This document shows positions 36,086 to 45,333 of a stretch of 64,000 nt of DNA, one piece after another (position 1 is the first letter of the stretch; every line of letters starts with the position of its first letter). This stretch comes from Methylobacterium goesingense (lineage in GTDB: Bacteria; Pseudomonadota; Alphaproteobacteria; Rhizobiales; Beijerinckiaceae). The position numbers and the translations under genes were made by a program. Under the pieces are notes generated by a model. It had not been told where the DNA came from. It did not search any database and worked only from the letters and a program-made list of their open reading frames with translations. The DNA lies in NCBI RefSeq assembly GCF_022179225.1, contig NZ_BPQL01000043.1, positions 1 to 64,000 of the forward strand, in the 5' to 3' direction.

Positions 36086-36841
36086 ATGACTTATTGCGTC
36101 GGCGTCCTCGTGGAAGAGGGCCTGGTGATGATCGCCGACACCCGGACGAATGCCGGGCTCGACGATATCTCGACCTATCGCAAGCTCCACCATTTCAACG
36201 TTCCGGGCGAGCGGGTGATGATGCTGGCCTCGGCCGGCAATCTCTCCATCACCCAATCGGTCCTCAGCCTCCTGGCCGAGGGTGTCGAGGGCGATGCCGG
36301 CGAGCCCAAGATGAAGCTCGTCGAGGCGCCGACGATGTTCCAGGCGGCGCAGCTCGTGGGCCGCGCCATCCGCCGGGTGCGCGAGATCGAGAAGGCGGGC
36401 TTCGAGGCCGCCAATCTGCGCTTCTCGGTCTCGCTGCTGTTCGGCGGGCAGATCGGCGCCGAGCCGATGAAGCTCTACCTGATCTATTCGGCCGGCAACT
36501 TCATCGAGTGCAGCGGCGACGCGCCCTTCCTGCAGATCGGCGAGCACAAGTACGGCAAGCCGATCCTCGACCGGGCGGTGAAGTACGAGACCGACCTCTA
36601 CGATGCCCTCAAGGTCGGCCTCGTCTCGATGGATTCGACTATGCGCTCGAACCTCGGCGTCGGTCTGCCCATCGACATCGCGCTTGCCCGCCGCAACGCC
36701 CTCGACCTCGAAGTGAACCATCGGATCGAGGCCGGCGAGAGCTACTTCCACGATCTGCGCGAGCGCTGGTCTGCCGCCCTGCGGGCCGCCCACCGGGCGA
36801 TACCACGGCCGCCCTACGGACCGCCGCCGGCCGCGAAGTAG
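36086..36841 (+). CDS. Anbu, proteasome-like peptidase
   Basis: A 251-residue Ntn-hydrolase of the Anbu (ancestral beta subunit) family, related to HslV and proteasome beta subunits. The N-terminus MTYCVGVLVEEGLVMIADTR places Thr2 as the nucleophile once Met1 is removed, without a propeptide. The ADTRTNAGLDDIS segment and the ASAGNLSITQSV loop are typical. Known Anbu structures form open rings or spirals rather than closed barrels; no ATPase partner is encoded here. It is the last gene of the ATP-grasp/alpha-E/transglutaminase cluster, 29 bases after the previous stop, and it abuts the convergent nitronate-monooxygenase gene with no spacer. Confidence 0.94.
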   Translation: MTYCVGVLVEEGLVMIADTRTNAGLDDISTYRKLHHFNVPGERVMMLASAGNLSITQSVLSLLAEGVEGDAGEPKMKLVEAPTMFQAAQLVGRAIRRVREIEKAGFEAANLRFSVSLLFGGQIGAEPMKLYLIYSAGNFIECSGDAPFLQIGEHKYGKPILDRAVKYETDLYDALKVGLVSMDSTMRSNLGVGLPIDIALARRNALDLEVNHRIEAGESYFHDLRERWSAALRAAHRAIPRPPYGPPPAAK

Positions 36842-37930
36842 TCAGGGCTGCCCGCGTCCGAGGAGCGCGAGCGCGTCCTCGGCGAGGCGGCGCGTCAGCG
36901 CACCGGCTTCCTCCTCGCGGGCCAGGGCGACGGCCTGACCCGACCAGAGCGGCGAGAAGTCGCCCGATCCCTGCCGTTCGGCCGCGACCCGCAGGGGCTG
37001 CAGGCCGATCGCGGCGCCGGGGAAGGCCGGCACCCCGACATGCAGCGGTCCGATCTCCCGGATGACCCGGTTGACGATGCCGCGTGCCGGCTTGCCGGTG
37101 AGCACGTTCGTGATCGCGGTGTCCTCGTCCCGGGCGGCGCGCAGCGCGTCGCGATGGATCGTCGAGAGTCCGGCCTCGGGGCTTTTGAGGTAGGCGGTCC
37201 CGATCTGGACGGCGGAGGCGCCGAGCATGAAGGCCGCCGCGATCCCGCGCGCATCCGCGATACCCCCGGCAGCGATGACCGGCACGTCCACGGCATCGAC
37301 CACCTGCGGTACCAGGGCCATCGTCCCGACCTGACGGGCGGGATCGTCGCCCAGGACATGATCTTTCAGGAACAGGCCGCGATGCCCTCCGGCCTCGGCA
37401 CCCTGCGCGATGATGGCGTCGACGCCCCGCTCGGCCAGCCAGCGCGCCTCGCGCACGGTCGTCGCGGTGGAGACGATCCGACATCCGGCCCTGCGCAGGC
37501 GGTCGAGCATCCGTGCGGCCGGAAGGCCGAAATGGAAGCTGACGATGGCGGGCCGGAGATCCTCGACGACCGCGAGCATCGCGCCATCGAACGGCGCGCG
37601 CTGAGCCATCGCGACGGGCGCCGCCGGATCGAGGCCGAACTCGGCGTAGTAGGGGGCGAGGCGATCGCGCCATGCCGCATCGCGTCCGGCATCCGGCGGT
37701 TCGGGGACGTGGCTGAAGAAGTTCAGGTTCAGGGGCCGGTCGGTCCGTGCCCGGATGGCCGCCACCTCGGTGCGTACGCCGTCCGGCGTCAGGGCGGCAC
37801 AGGCGAGGGAACCGAGGCCACCCGCCTCGGCGACCGCGACGGTAAGCGACGATTTCGGCCCGATCATTGGGGCCTGCACGATCGGATGCGCGACTGCGAC
37901 GAGGTCCAGAAAGCGGTTCCTACCCCACAT
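36842..37930 (-). CDS. Nitronate monooxygenase-like flavoprotein
   Basis: A 362-residue TIM-barrel FMN enzyme of the NPD/2-nitropropane dioxygenase-like family. It begins with HPIVQAPMIGP, has AEAGGLGSLACA, the glycine/histidine loop QGAEAGGHRG with the presumed catalytic His, the phosphate-binding VIAAGGIADARGIAAAFMLG, and GASAVQIGTAYL. Such enzymes detoxify propionate-3-nitronate or reduce quinones or enoyl groups; which one applies here cannot be told. It is convergent with anbu and shares the strand with thiE upstream (the gap is 18 bases), so it might be read by thi-operon transcription. Confidence 0.87.
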   Translation of the reverse strand: MWGRNRFLDLVAVAHPIVQAPMIGPKSSLTVAVAEAGGLGSLACAALTPDGVRTEVAAIRARTDRPLNLNFFSHVPEPPDAGRDAAWRDRLAPYYAEFGLDPAAPVAMAQRAPFDGAMLAVVEDLRPAIVSFHFGLPAARMLDRLRRAGCRIVSTATTVREARWLAERGVDAIIAQGAEAGGHRGLFLKDHVLGDDPARQVGTMALVPQVVDAVDVPVIAAGGIADARGIAAAFMLGASAVQIGTAYLKSPEAGLSTIHRDALRAARDEDTAITNVLTGKPARGIVNRVIREIGPLHVGVPAFPGAAIGLQPLRVAAERQGSGDFSPLWSGQAVALAREEEAGALTRRLAEDALALLGRGQP

Positions 37931-37948
37931 TGGCCGTTCCTCTTCTGC

Positions 37949-38602
37949 TCAATCCGGATGTGATGCCGCGTCCAGGCGGGCGAGGTAGCGTCGCGCCTGC
38001 GATGCGGGATCGGCGCTGCGCATCAGCGTGCCCATCACGGCGATACCCGCCGCCCCGGCACGCATGCAATCGGCGACGCGATCCGGCGTGATGCCCCCCA
38101 ACGCGATCACGGGACAGCCGAACGCGGTCGCGCAGCGCAAGGCAGCCGGACCGAGGGCCGGACCGTAACCGGGCTTACTCGCCGTCAGGAAGATCGGGCT
38201 CAGGGTGACGTAGTCGGCGCCGGCGGCAGCGGCGGCGCGCACCTCATCGATCGCGTGTGCCGAGACGCCGAGCAGTCCCTGCGACAGCAGGAGGCGCGCG
38301 CGCCGGATCGCGGCGGACGAGGTGCCACCCGGCAGATGCACGCCGTCGGCGCCCAGTTCAGCCGCGAGGGCGGGATCCCCGCCGACGGTGAGGGTCCCGC
38401 GATGCGCGCGCACGCGCTCGGCCACCGCCCGACCGAGGGTCCGACGCGACTCGGATGCGAGGTCCCGCTCGCGGAACCAGACCCAGCGGATGCCAGCCCC
38501 CAGGAGGCGATCGAGGGTCCCCAAGAGGGCTTCCCCCGATCCGGTCGCGTCATCGGAAGGTCGGTCCGTCACGGCGAGCAGGGGCGCCGGCAGCCCGCTC
38601 AT
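37949..38602 (-). CDS. thiE: Thiamine phosphate synthase
   Basis: Joins HMP-PP and thiazole phosphate to make thiamine phosphate. The 217-residue TIM barrel has LLAVTDRPS near the N-terminus, RWVWFRERDLASE (substrate/diphosphate site), GADGVHLPGGTSS, GVSAHAIDE, YVTLSPIFLTASKPGYGP and ALGGITPDRV. Some features (FRERD rather than the QLREK-type motif) resemble the TenI/ThiE-like subgroup, so TenI is a possible alternative. The ATG at 38602 was chosen because upstream residues do not fit the family. It is the last thi gene of the operon. Confidence 0.87.
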   Translation of the reverse strand: MSGLPAPLLAVTDRPSDDATGSGEALLGTLDRLLGAGIRWVWFRERDLASESRRTLGRAVAERVRAHRGTLTVGGDPALAAELGADGVHLPGGTSSAAIRRARLLLSQGLLGVSAHAIDEVRAAAAAGADYVTLSPIFLTASKPGYGPALGPAALRCATAFGCPVIALGGITPDRVADCMRAGAAGIAVMGTLMRSADPASQARRYLARLDAASHPD

Positions 38603-38636
38603 CCGCGCGCCGCCGGCGCACAGCGAAGACGCGGCC

Positions 38637-39428
38637 TCACGAGCCCACGAGGCCGAGTTGCGGGCTCGACGGTTCGGCGCGCCCCCGCTTCGGAATGCGT
38701 CCGGCGCAGTGCGCGTCGCGGCCCGCCTGGACCGCGGACCGCATGGCCCGGGCCATGCGCTCGGGATCGTCCGCCTTGGCCACGGCGGTGTTGAGGAGGC
38801 AGCCGGCGGCACCGAGTTCCATGGCGATCACCGCGTCCGAAGCGGTGCCGATGCCCGCATCGACGATCACGGGCACCGGAGAGCGCCGGCAGATCAGTTC
38901 GAGGTTGGCCGGGTTCGCGACCCCCATGCCGGAGCCGATCAGCGAGCCCATCGGCATTACGGCCGCGCATCCGAGATCGGCGAGGCGCTGGCAGACGACG
39001 GGATCGTCGTTGCAATAGGGCAGCACCGTGAAGCCGTCGTCCACGAGATGCCGGCAGGCTTCCAGCAGTTCGGCCACATCCGGATAGAGCGTCTCGCGGT
39101 CGCCGATGACTTCGACCTTGATCCAGGTCGTGTCGAGGGCCTCGCGGGCCAGCTCCGCCGTCATGATCGCGTCGCGGGCGGTCTCGCAGCCGGCGGTGTT
39201 CGGCAGGAACCGGTGCCCCTTCAGCCGCCGTAAGGTGTCGGAGCCGTGGCCCTGGAGGGAAACCCGCCGGATCGAGGCCGTGACGACCTCGGCGCCGGAG
39301 GCCGCGACCGCGTCGAACAGGATGCTCTGGGTCGGATATCCGGCCGTGCCGATGAAGAGGCGCGAGCGTAACGGAATGCCGGCGATGACGAGGGCATCGC
39401 CCGGGATCTCGGTCTGGGTCTCGGTCAT
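38637..39428 (-). CDS. thiG: Thiazole synthase
   Basis: Makes the thiazole phosphate moiety from DXP, the ThiS thiocarboxylate and the imine made by ThiO. The 263-residue barrel shows FIGTAGYPT, the Schiff-base Lys104 in [35 protein letters not shown] and [13 protein letters not shown]. The ATG is 4 bases after the thiS stop. Operon order is thiO-thiS-thiG-thiE. Confidence 0.96.
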   Translation of the reverse strand: MTETQTEIPGDALVIAGIPLRSRLFIGTAGYPTQSILFDAVAASGAEVVTASIRRVSLQGHGSDTLRRLKGHRFLPNTAGCETARDAIMTAELAREALDTTWIKVEVIGDRETLYPDVAELLEACRHLVDDGFTVLPYCNDDPVVCQRLADLGCAAVMPMGSLIGSGMGVANPANLELICRRSPVPVIVDAGIGTASDAVIAMELGAAGCLLNTAVAKADDPERMARAMRSAVQAGRDAHCAGRIPKRGRAEPSSPQLGLVGS

Positions 39429-39432
39429 GCCT

Positions 39433-39645
39433 TCAGCCTCCCTGCATGGCGCGGACGATCTCGACGCGGTCGCCCTCCCCGAGGGGCGTCGCCGCCCAGT
39501 CCCGGCGGCGGACGACCGAACCGTTGAGCGCGATGGCGATGCCCTGCGGGCTCTCGATGCCGGTCTCCTCGGCCTCGGCGCGGAACAGCGCGTCGAGATC
39601 GGCGGCCGCGCTCTCGCGGGCCTCTCCGTTGACGGTGAGCTTCAT
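39433..39645 (-). CDS. thiS: Sulfur carrier protein ThiS
   Basis: A 70-residue ubiquitin-like sulfur carrier starting [10 protein letters not shown] and ending in the essential Gly-Gly (MQGG), which is adenylated and then thiocarboxylated. [24 protein letters not shown] is the usual C-terminal half in alphaproteobacteria. The ATG overlaps the thiO stop by 4 bases. thiF is not in the cluster, so activation is done by an enzyme encoded elsewhere. Confidence 0.95.
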   Translation of the reverse strand: MKLTVNGEARESAAADLDALFRAEAEETGIESPQGIAIALNGSVVRRRDWAATPLGEGDRVEIVRAMQGG

Positions 39646-40859
39646 GCGGAGGCCCTCCGCTCGGCGGCCTGCCCGAACCGGGCGAGACCGAAGGCCCGGG
39701 CATAGCCGGGCAACGCCCCCGCCCCGACCAGGTCGGCCACGGCGTCGGCGGTGGCGGGCGCCAGCAGGTAACCGTTGCGATGGTGCCCCGTGGCCACGAC
39801 GAGCCCGGGCGCCAGGGTGTCGATGATCGGCGCGTCGTCGTCGGATGTCGGGCGGAAACCGCTCCAGAGGGCTTCGACCGCCATCTCCTCGATGCCCGGC
39901 AGGACGCGGCGCGCGCCTTCGAGCAGGGCGTAGAGCCCTCCGGCGGTGACGCCGGGAACGTAGCCGCAATCCTCCACCGTGGCCCCGACGATGAGGTGGC
40001 CGTCGCCCTTGGGCGCCATGTGGACCTGCTCGGTCCAGACCATGTGGCTCAGCGTGCCGGTCCGCGCCGTGGTGCGCAGGGCGAGCGACTGGCCGCGCAG
40101 CGGCCGCACCGGAAGGGCGAGCGATTCGGGCAGAAGGCCGCCCTGCCCGCTCCAGGCCCCGGAGGCGAGAAGTACGACGTCCGCCCGCACGGCACCCCGG
40201 GCGGTCCGGACGCCGGTGACGCGTCCCCCGCTCCAGTCCAGGGCCTCGACGGGGCAGGCCTCCACGATGGTAATCCCGGCGCCGAGACAGGCCCGCACGA
40301 GGGCGGCCATCACGAGGCTCGGATCGACCTGATGATCGTGCGCGCAGTGTAGGCCGGCGCTGATCCCGGGGCGCAGGCCCGGCTCGCGGGCACGCACCTC
40401 CGGGCCGGAGAGCCAGCGGGCTTCGAGGCCGGAGCGCGTCTGGAGATCGTGGCGAAAGCGCAGGCGCTCGACCTCGTCGCGGCCGATGGCGAGCACCAGG
40501 GTGCCCTCCTCGCGATAGTCGATGTCGAGGCCGGATGCGGCCTGGAGGTCATCGCGAAAGCCCGGCCAGCGCGCGAGGCTCTCCAGCGCCAGCGGCAGGA
40601 GCGGATCGGAACCGGGCTCGTGCTCGGCGGCGGGTGCCAGCATACCAGTGGCGGCCAGGCTCGCGCCGGCGCCGACGGTCTCGCGTTCCAGCACGGTCAC
40701 GGTCCGGCCACCCTGCGCGAGGCGCCACGCGGCCGACAATCCGATGAGACCGGCGCCGACCACGACCACGTCGCTGCGCGCCGGCACAGTCGCGGCGGTG
40801 AGCGCATCGCCGCGCGTGCGGCGCAGGTTCAGGGGGGAATTCGGGGGCACGTCCAACAC
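39642..40859 (-). CDS. thiO: Glycine oxidase ThiO
   Basis: A DAO-family FAD enzyme that oxidises glycine to the imine used by ThiG under aerobic conditions. It has the dinucleotide fold VVVVGAGLIGLSAAWRLAQ starting near residue 31, GASLAATGMLAPAAEHE, and the C-terminal FRPTSDDDAPIIDTLAPG...TGHHRNGYLLAP region. The upstream GTG at 40859 gives 405 residues with a 30-residue leader; a shorter start closer to the fold is possible. It is the first coding gene after the TPP riboswitch. Confidence 0.92.
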   Translation of the reverse strand: MLDVPPNSPLNLRRTRGDALTAATVPARSDVVVVGAGLIGLSAAWRLAQGGRTVTVLERETVGAGASLAATGMLAPAAEHEPGSDPLLPLALESLARWPGFRDDLQAASGLDIDYREEGTLVLAIGRDEVERLRFRHDLQTRSGLEARWLSGPEVRAREPGLRPGISAGLHCAHDHQVDPSLVMAALVRACLGAGITIVEACPVEALDWSGGRVTGVRTARGAVRADVVLLASGAWSGQGGLLPESLALPVRPLRGQSLALRTTARTGTLSHMVWTEQVHMAPKGDGHLIVGATVEDCGYVPGVTAGGLYALLEGARRVLPGIEEMAVEALWSGFRPTSDDDAPIIDTLAPGLVVATGHHRNGYLLAPATADAVADLVGAGALPGYARAFGLARFGQAAERRASA

Positions 40860-40943
40860 AATCTCCGCGAGCGGCGCCGAGATTGGTGGGCTGCAGCTTC
40901 ATCGTGCGAAGCGTGCCGGGCTCGTGACGGAAACCCGCGGTCC

Positions 40944-41056
40944 AATCCCTACGCCGGTATGAACCGGGTCAGGTTCGAAGGATTTCCGCGCCGCCATCCG
41001 CGAACGGACGACCATCGGTTTCTCAGCCCCTTGCCGGGGATCTCCCTGGAACGCTC
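40944..41056 (-). promoter_or_regulatory. TPP riboswitch (THI element)
   Basis: On the minus strand the conserved aptamer parts are readable: GGGGCTGAGA at about 41020-41029, and further 3' the helix segment with CCTTCGAACCTGACCCGG followed by GGCGTAGGGA near 40946-40955. It lies about 85 bases before the thiO start, so thiamine pyrophosphate should shut down the thiO-thiS-thiG-thiE operon, probably by blocking translation or by termination. End coordinates are approximate. Confidence 0.92.
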
Positions 41057-41102
41057 CTGATGTGGGCCGCCGGCTCGCTCCGGTCAATCCCCGTCGCGAA
41101 GT

Positions 41103-42377
41103 TCAGGCCGTGGCGGGCGGCCGCCCGGGCCGGTAGACGCCCATCGGCTCCGCGAAACCGTCGAGGACGTGGTCGCCGAGCGGTTCGGGCATGTCCCAGA
41201 GAAAATCCACGAAGGGCTTCGACATCAGGATGGGCTCGCCGAGCGTCCGGTTCAGGCGGGCGACGCGGCTCGCGAGATTGACGTCGCGGCCGATCACCGT
41301 GAAGTCGAGCCGCGCGCCGGAGCCGACATTGCCGTAGGCCGCCTCACCGTGATGCAGGGCGATACCGGCCGCCACCGGATTGGCGAATCGCCCCAGGGCA
41401 TTGGCCTCGGCGAGCGCCGCCATGGCGCTCTGAGCGGCGGTCAGGGCCCCCTTGGCGGCACCTCCGAGATCGTCCCCCGGCTCACGGAAGATGGCCAGCA
41501 AGCCGTCACCGAGATACTTCAGGACCTCGCCGCCCTCGCGCTCGATCGCCGGCACGAGGCAGTCGAAGAAGATGTTCAGGAGGTCGACGGCCTCCTCCGG
41601 TGTCATGTCGGCGGAGATGCGGGTGTAGTCCCGCATGTCGGCGAACAGGATGGCCGAGCGGATGCGCTGGACGTGACCGCGTCGGATGGAGCCCCCGAGG
41701 ATCGCCTTGTGGGGTTCGTCGCCGACATAGATCCGCAGCACGTGGTCGAGCTGCTTGTTGACGCTGCGCATCTCCATGACGGCCGCGAGCGTCGGCATGA
41801 CGAAGCGCAGGATCGCCACGTCCTCGTCGCGAAACCCGGTCTCGGCGCGGGTGGCGAACGAGATCCCGTTGCGTGTGCCGTTGGTGAAGAACAGCGGCGC
41901 CACGATGTAGTGCCGGTAGCCCTCCGCCTTGAGGTCGGGGATCACCGCGAAAGCGTCGTCGGGGGTCTCGGGAAGATCGAGGAACAGCCATTCGCCAGTC
42001 TCGTGGACCCGGCAGAACGGGCTCTCGCGATAGGCCTTCTCGGAGACTTCGCCGTGCGGGAACAGCCGCACGGTGGAGCCCGCCTCGCGGGTCCAGAACC
42101 GGCCGACGCCCGAATATTCGGAGTGGAGCGCATCGATGGCGGTGGTGGCGCGATCCACCGGCACGTCGAGGGCGATCAGGCGTTCGGCGAGGCCGGAGAG
42201 CAGTTCCTCTGCCTTGGGCATCCGCGCGCCCTCGCTGAGCAGCCAGTCCCGCAGGGCGACGCATTGCTGAAGAGCGCCGAAGGGGACATCGGCCGCCTCC
42301 GAGCCGTCGGCTTCGGCGGTGGGCGGTGGCTGGGGCGGACCTCGATCGAGCATATGGCCTAGGTGGCTTTCGTCCAT
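41103..42377 (-). CDS. Class III adenylate/guanylate cyclase
   Basis: A 424-residue soluble cyclase. Residues 50-215 look like a GAF-type sensor; the catalytic domain runs from about 238 to the C-terminus. Metal ligands are Asp247 (ILFADMRDYT) and Asp291 (KYLGDG); Lys287 and Asp359 (DFTVIG) are the adenine-specifying pair, and Asn367 and Arg371 (NLASR) are the transition-state residues. All key positions are filled, so it should make cAMP. The short C-terminal stretch ends in PGRPPATA. The ATG at 42377 fits. It is separated from its upstream neighbour (42464) by 86 bases. Confidence 0.9.
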   Translation of the reverse strand: MDESHLGHMLDRGPPQPPPTAEADGSEAADVPFGALQQCVALRDWLLSEGARMPKAEELLSGLAERLIALDVPVDRATTAIDALHSEYSGVGRFWTREAGSTVRLFPHGEVSEKAYRESPFCRVHETGEWLFLDLPETPDDAFAVIPDLKAEGYRHYIVAPLFFTNGTRNGISFATRAETGFRDEDVAILRFVMPTLAAVMEMRSVNKQLDHVLRIYVGDEPHKAILGGSIRRGHVQRIRSAILFADMRDYTRISADMTPEEAVDLLNIFFDCLVPAIEREGGEVLKYLGDGLLAIFREPGDDLGGAAKGALTAAQSAMAALAEANALGRFANPVAAGIALHHGEAAYGNVGSGARLDFTVIGRDVNLASRVARLNRTLGEPILMSKPFVDFLWDMPEPLGDHVLDGFAEPMGVYRPGRPPATA

Positions 42378-42463
42378 GACCGCGGCAATGGCAGCCAGTC
42401 AAATCCGTACGGTATTGCGACTTCGATTGCGGTGACACACTCGCGGAGGATGCCGGAACCCGT

Positions 42464-43132
42464 TCATCCGCCGAGATGTCTCACGTCAGGATAAACGTGC
42501 AGAACATACCGACTGAGCGCATGATCTTGGCCGAGACCCATCGTGGCCTCCGCCTCGCCATGTGCACGCTGCCATTCTTCTACCGTCAATGGTCCGCTCA
42601 TCTCGGTATCCGAGAGGAAATTCATCAACACCACGTAGGCGTCGACGCCGTGCCGTCGCAGAAAATGGAGATGCGCGAGGCGATTCGCCGATTGATAGTA
42701 CGCTTCGGTCCAAGCCCGAGGAGCAGTCGCAGCGCAGGCATGCGCCGTCGCCAGCAAGGCGGTCTCGATCCGTTGCCTGGACGCGAGGGATGCCTGACAT
42801 CCTCCGGAACGCAATTCGCCCGCATGGGCCTTCGCTTCGAACAGCAGAACCTGGCCCGCATCGGTCCTGGCCAATCCGTCCCATTGCGGCCCCCGGCTCG
42901 GCCAGAAGGCTTTCAGTGCCGGGCGGAGGGAGGAATGACCGATCCGGTCCAGGAAGGTCCCGTCGCGATACTCGGCGAAGTCATCATCGCGGCGCGGAGA
43001 CAACCAATCGAGCCGCGACGCAGCCCGTAGCTTCGCAATGATGGCCTGTTCCGTCGCGGGCGCCGCACCCGCGGCGACCCGCTGAAGCCATTTCAGGCTT
43101 CCACGGGTACCGAGGGGCTGAGGCACCCGCAC
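42464..43132 (-). CDS. Conserved hypothetical protein, possible PD-(D/E)XK nuclease fold
   Basis: A 222-residue soluble protein that I do not recognise by name. The stretch QWDGLARTDAGQVLLFEAKA contains Asp85, then Glu99-Ala-Lys101, the D-x(n)-ExK pattern of PD-(D/E)XK nuclease folds, preceded by a helix and followed by an alpha/beta region (SANRLAHLHFLRRHG, DAYVVLMNFL) that would fit. The only starts are GTG codons (43132 or 43126), the first just 6 bases after the rpoD stop, so it is probably translated from the rpoD message. Function is not established; the fold is an inference from the motif. Confidence 0.7.
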   Translation of the reverse strand: MRVPQPLGTRGSLKWLQRVAAGAAPATEQAIIAKLRAASRLDWLSPRRDDDFAEYRDGTFLDRIGHSSLRPALKAFWPSRGPQWDGLARTDAGQVLLFEAKAHAGELRSGGCQASLASRQRIETALLATAHACAATAPRAWTEAYYQSANRLAHLHFLRRHGVDAYVVLMNFLSDTEMSGPLTVEEWQRAHGEAEATMGLGQDHALSRYVLHVYPDVRHLGG

Positions 43133-43138
43133 GGTGGC

Positions 43139-45133
<1,995 letters not shown>

Positions 45134-45333
45134 GGTCCGCCTATGGTTGTCGTGTCAGTGTCGCGCGGGAGCGTGTCGCTCACTCCGCGTCGTCGACGCC
45201 GAAATTCATGTGATGTGCGGACCGTCGAGATGACAGCCGCGTCGATGTCAGATCCCGGTATGCAAGCGAGACGCTTGACCGATTGTTAACCATGAGCCGC
45301 CGATGGCGGCCGAATTCATTCCGGGCGCACGCT

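Noticed and set aside
40944..41056. Short open frame over the TPP riboswitch as a leader peptide
   Set aside because: The region is explained by the conserved aptamer, and the frame on the other strand has no ribosome binding site.
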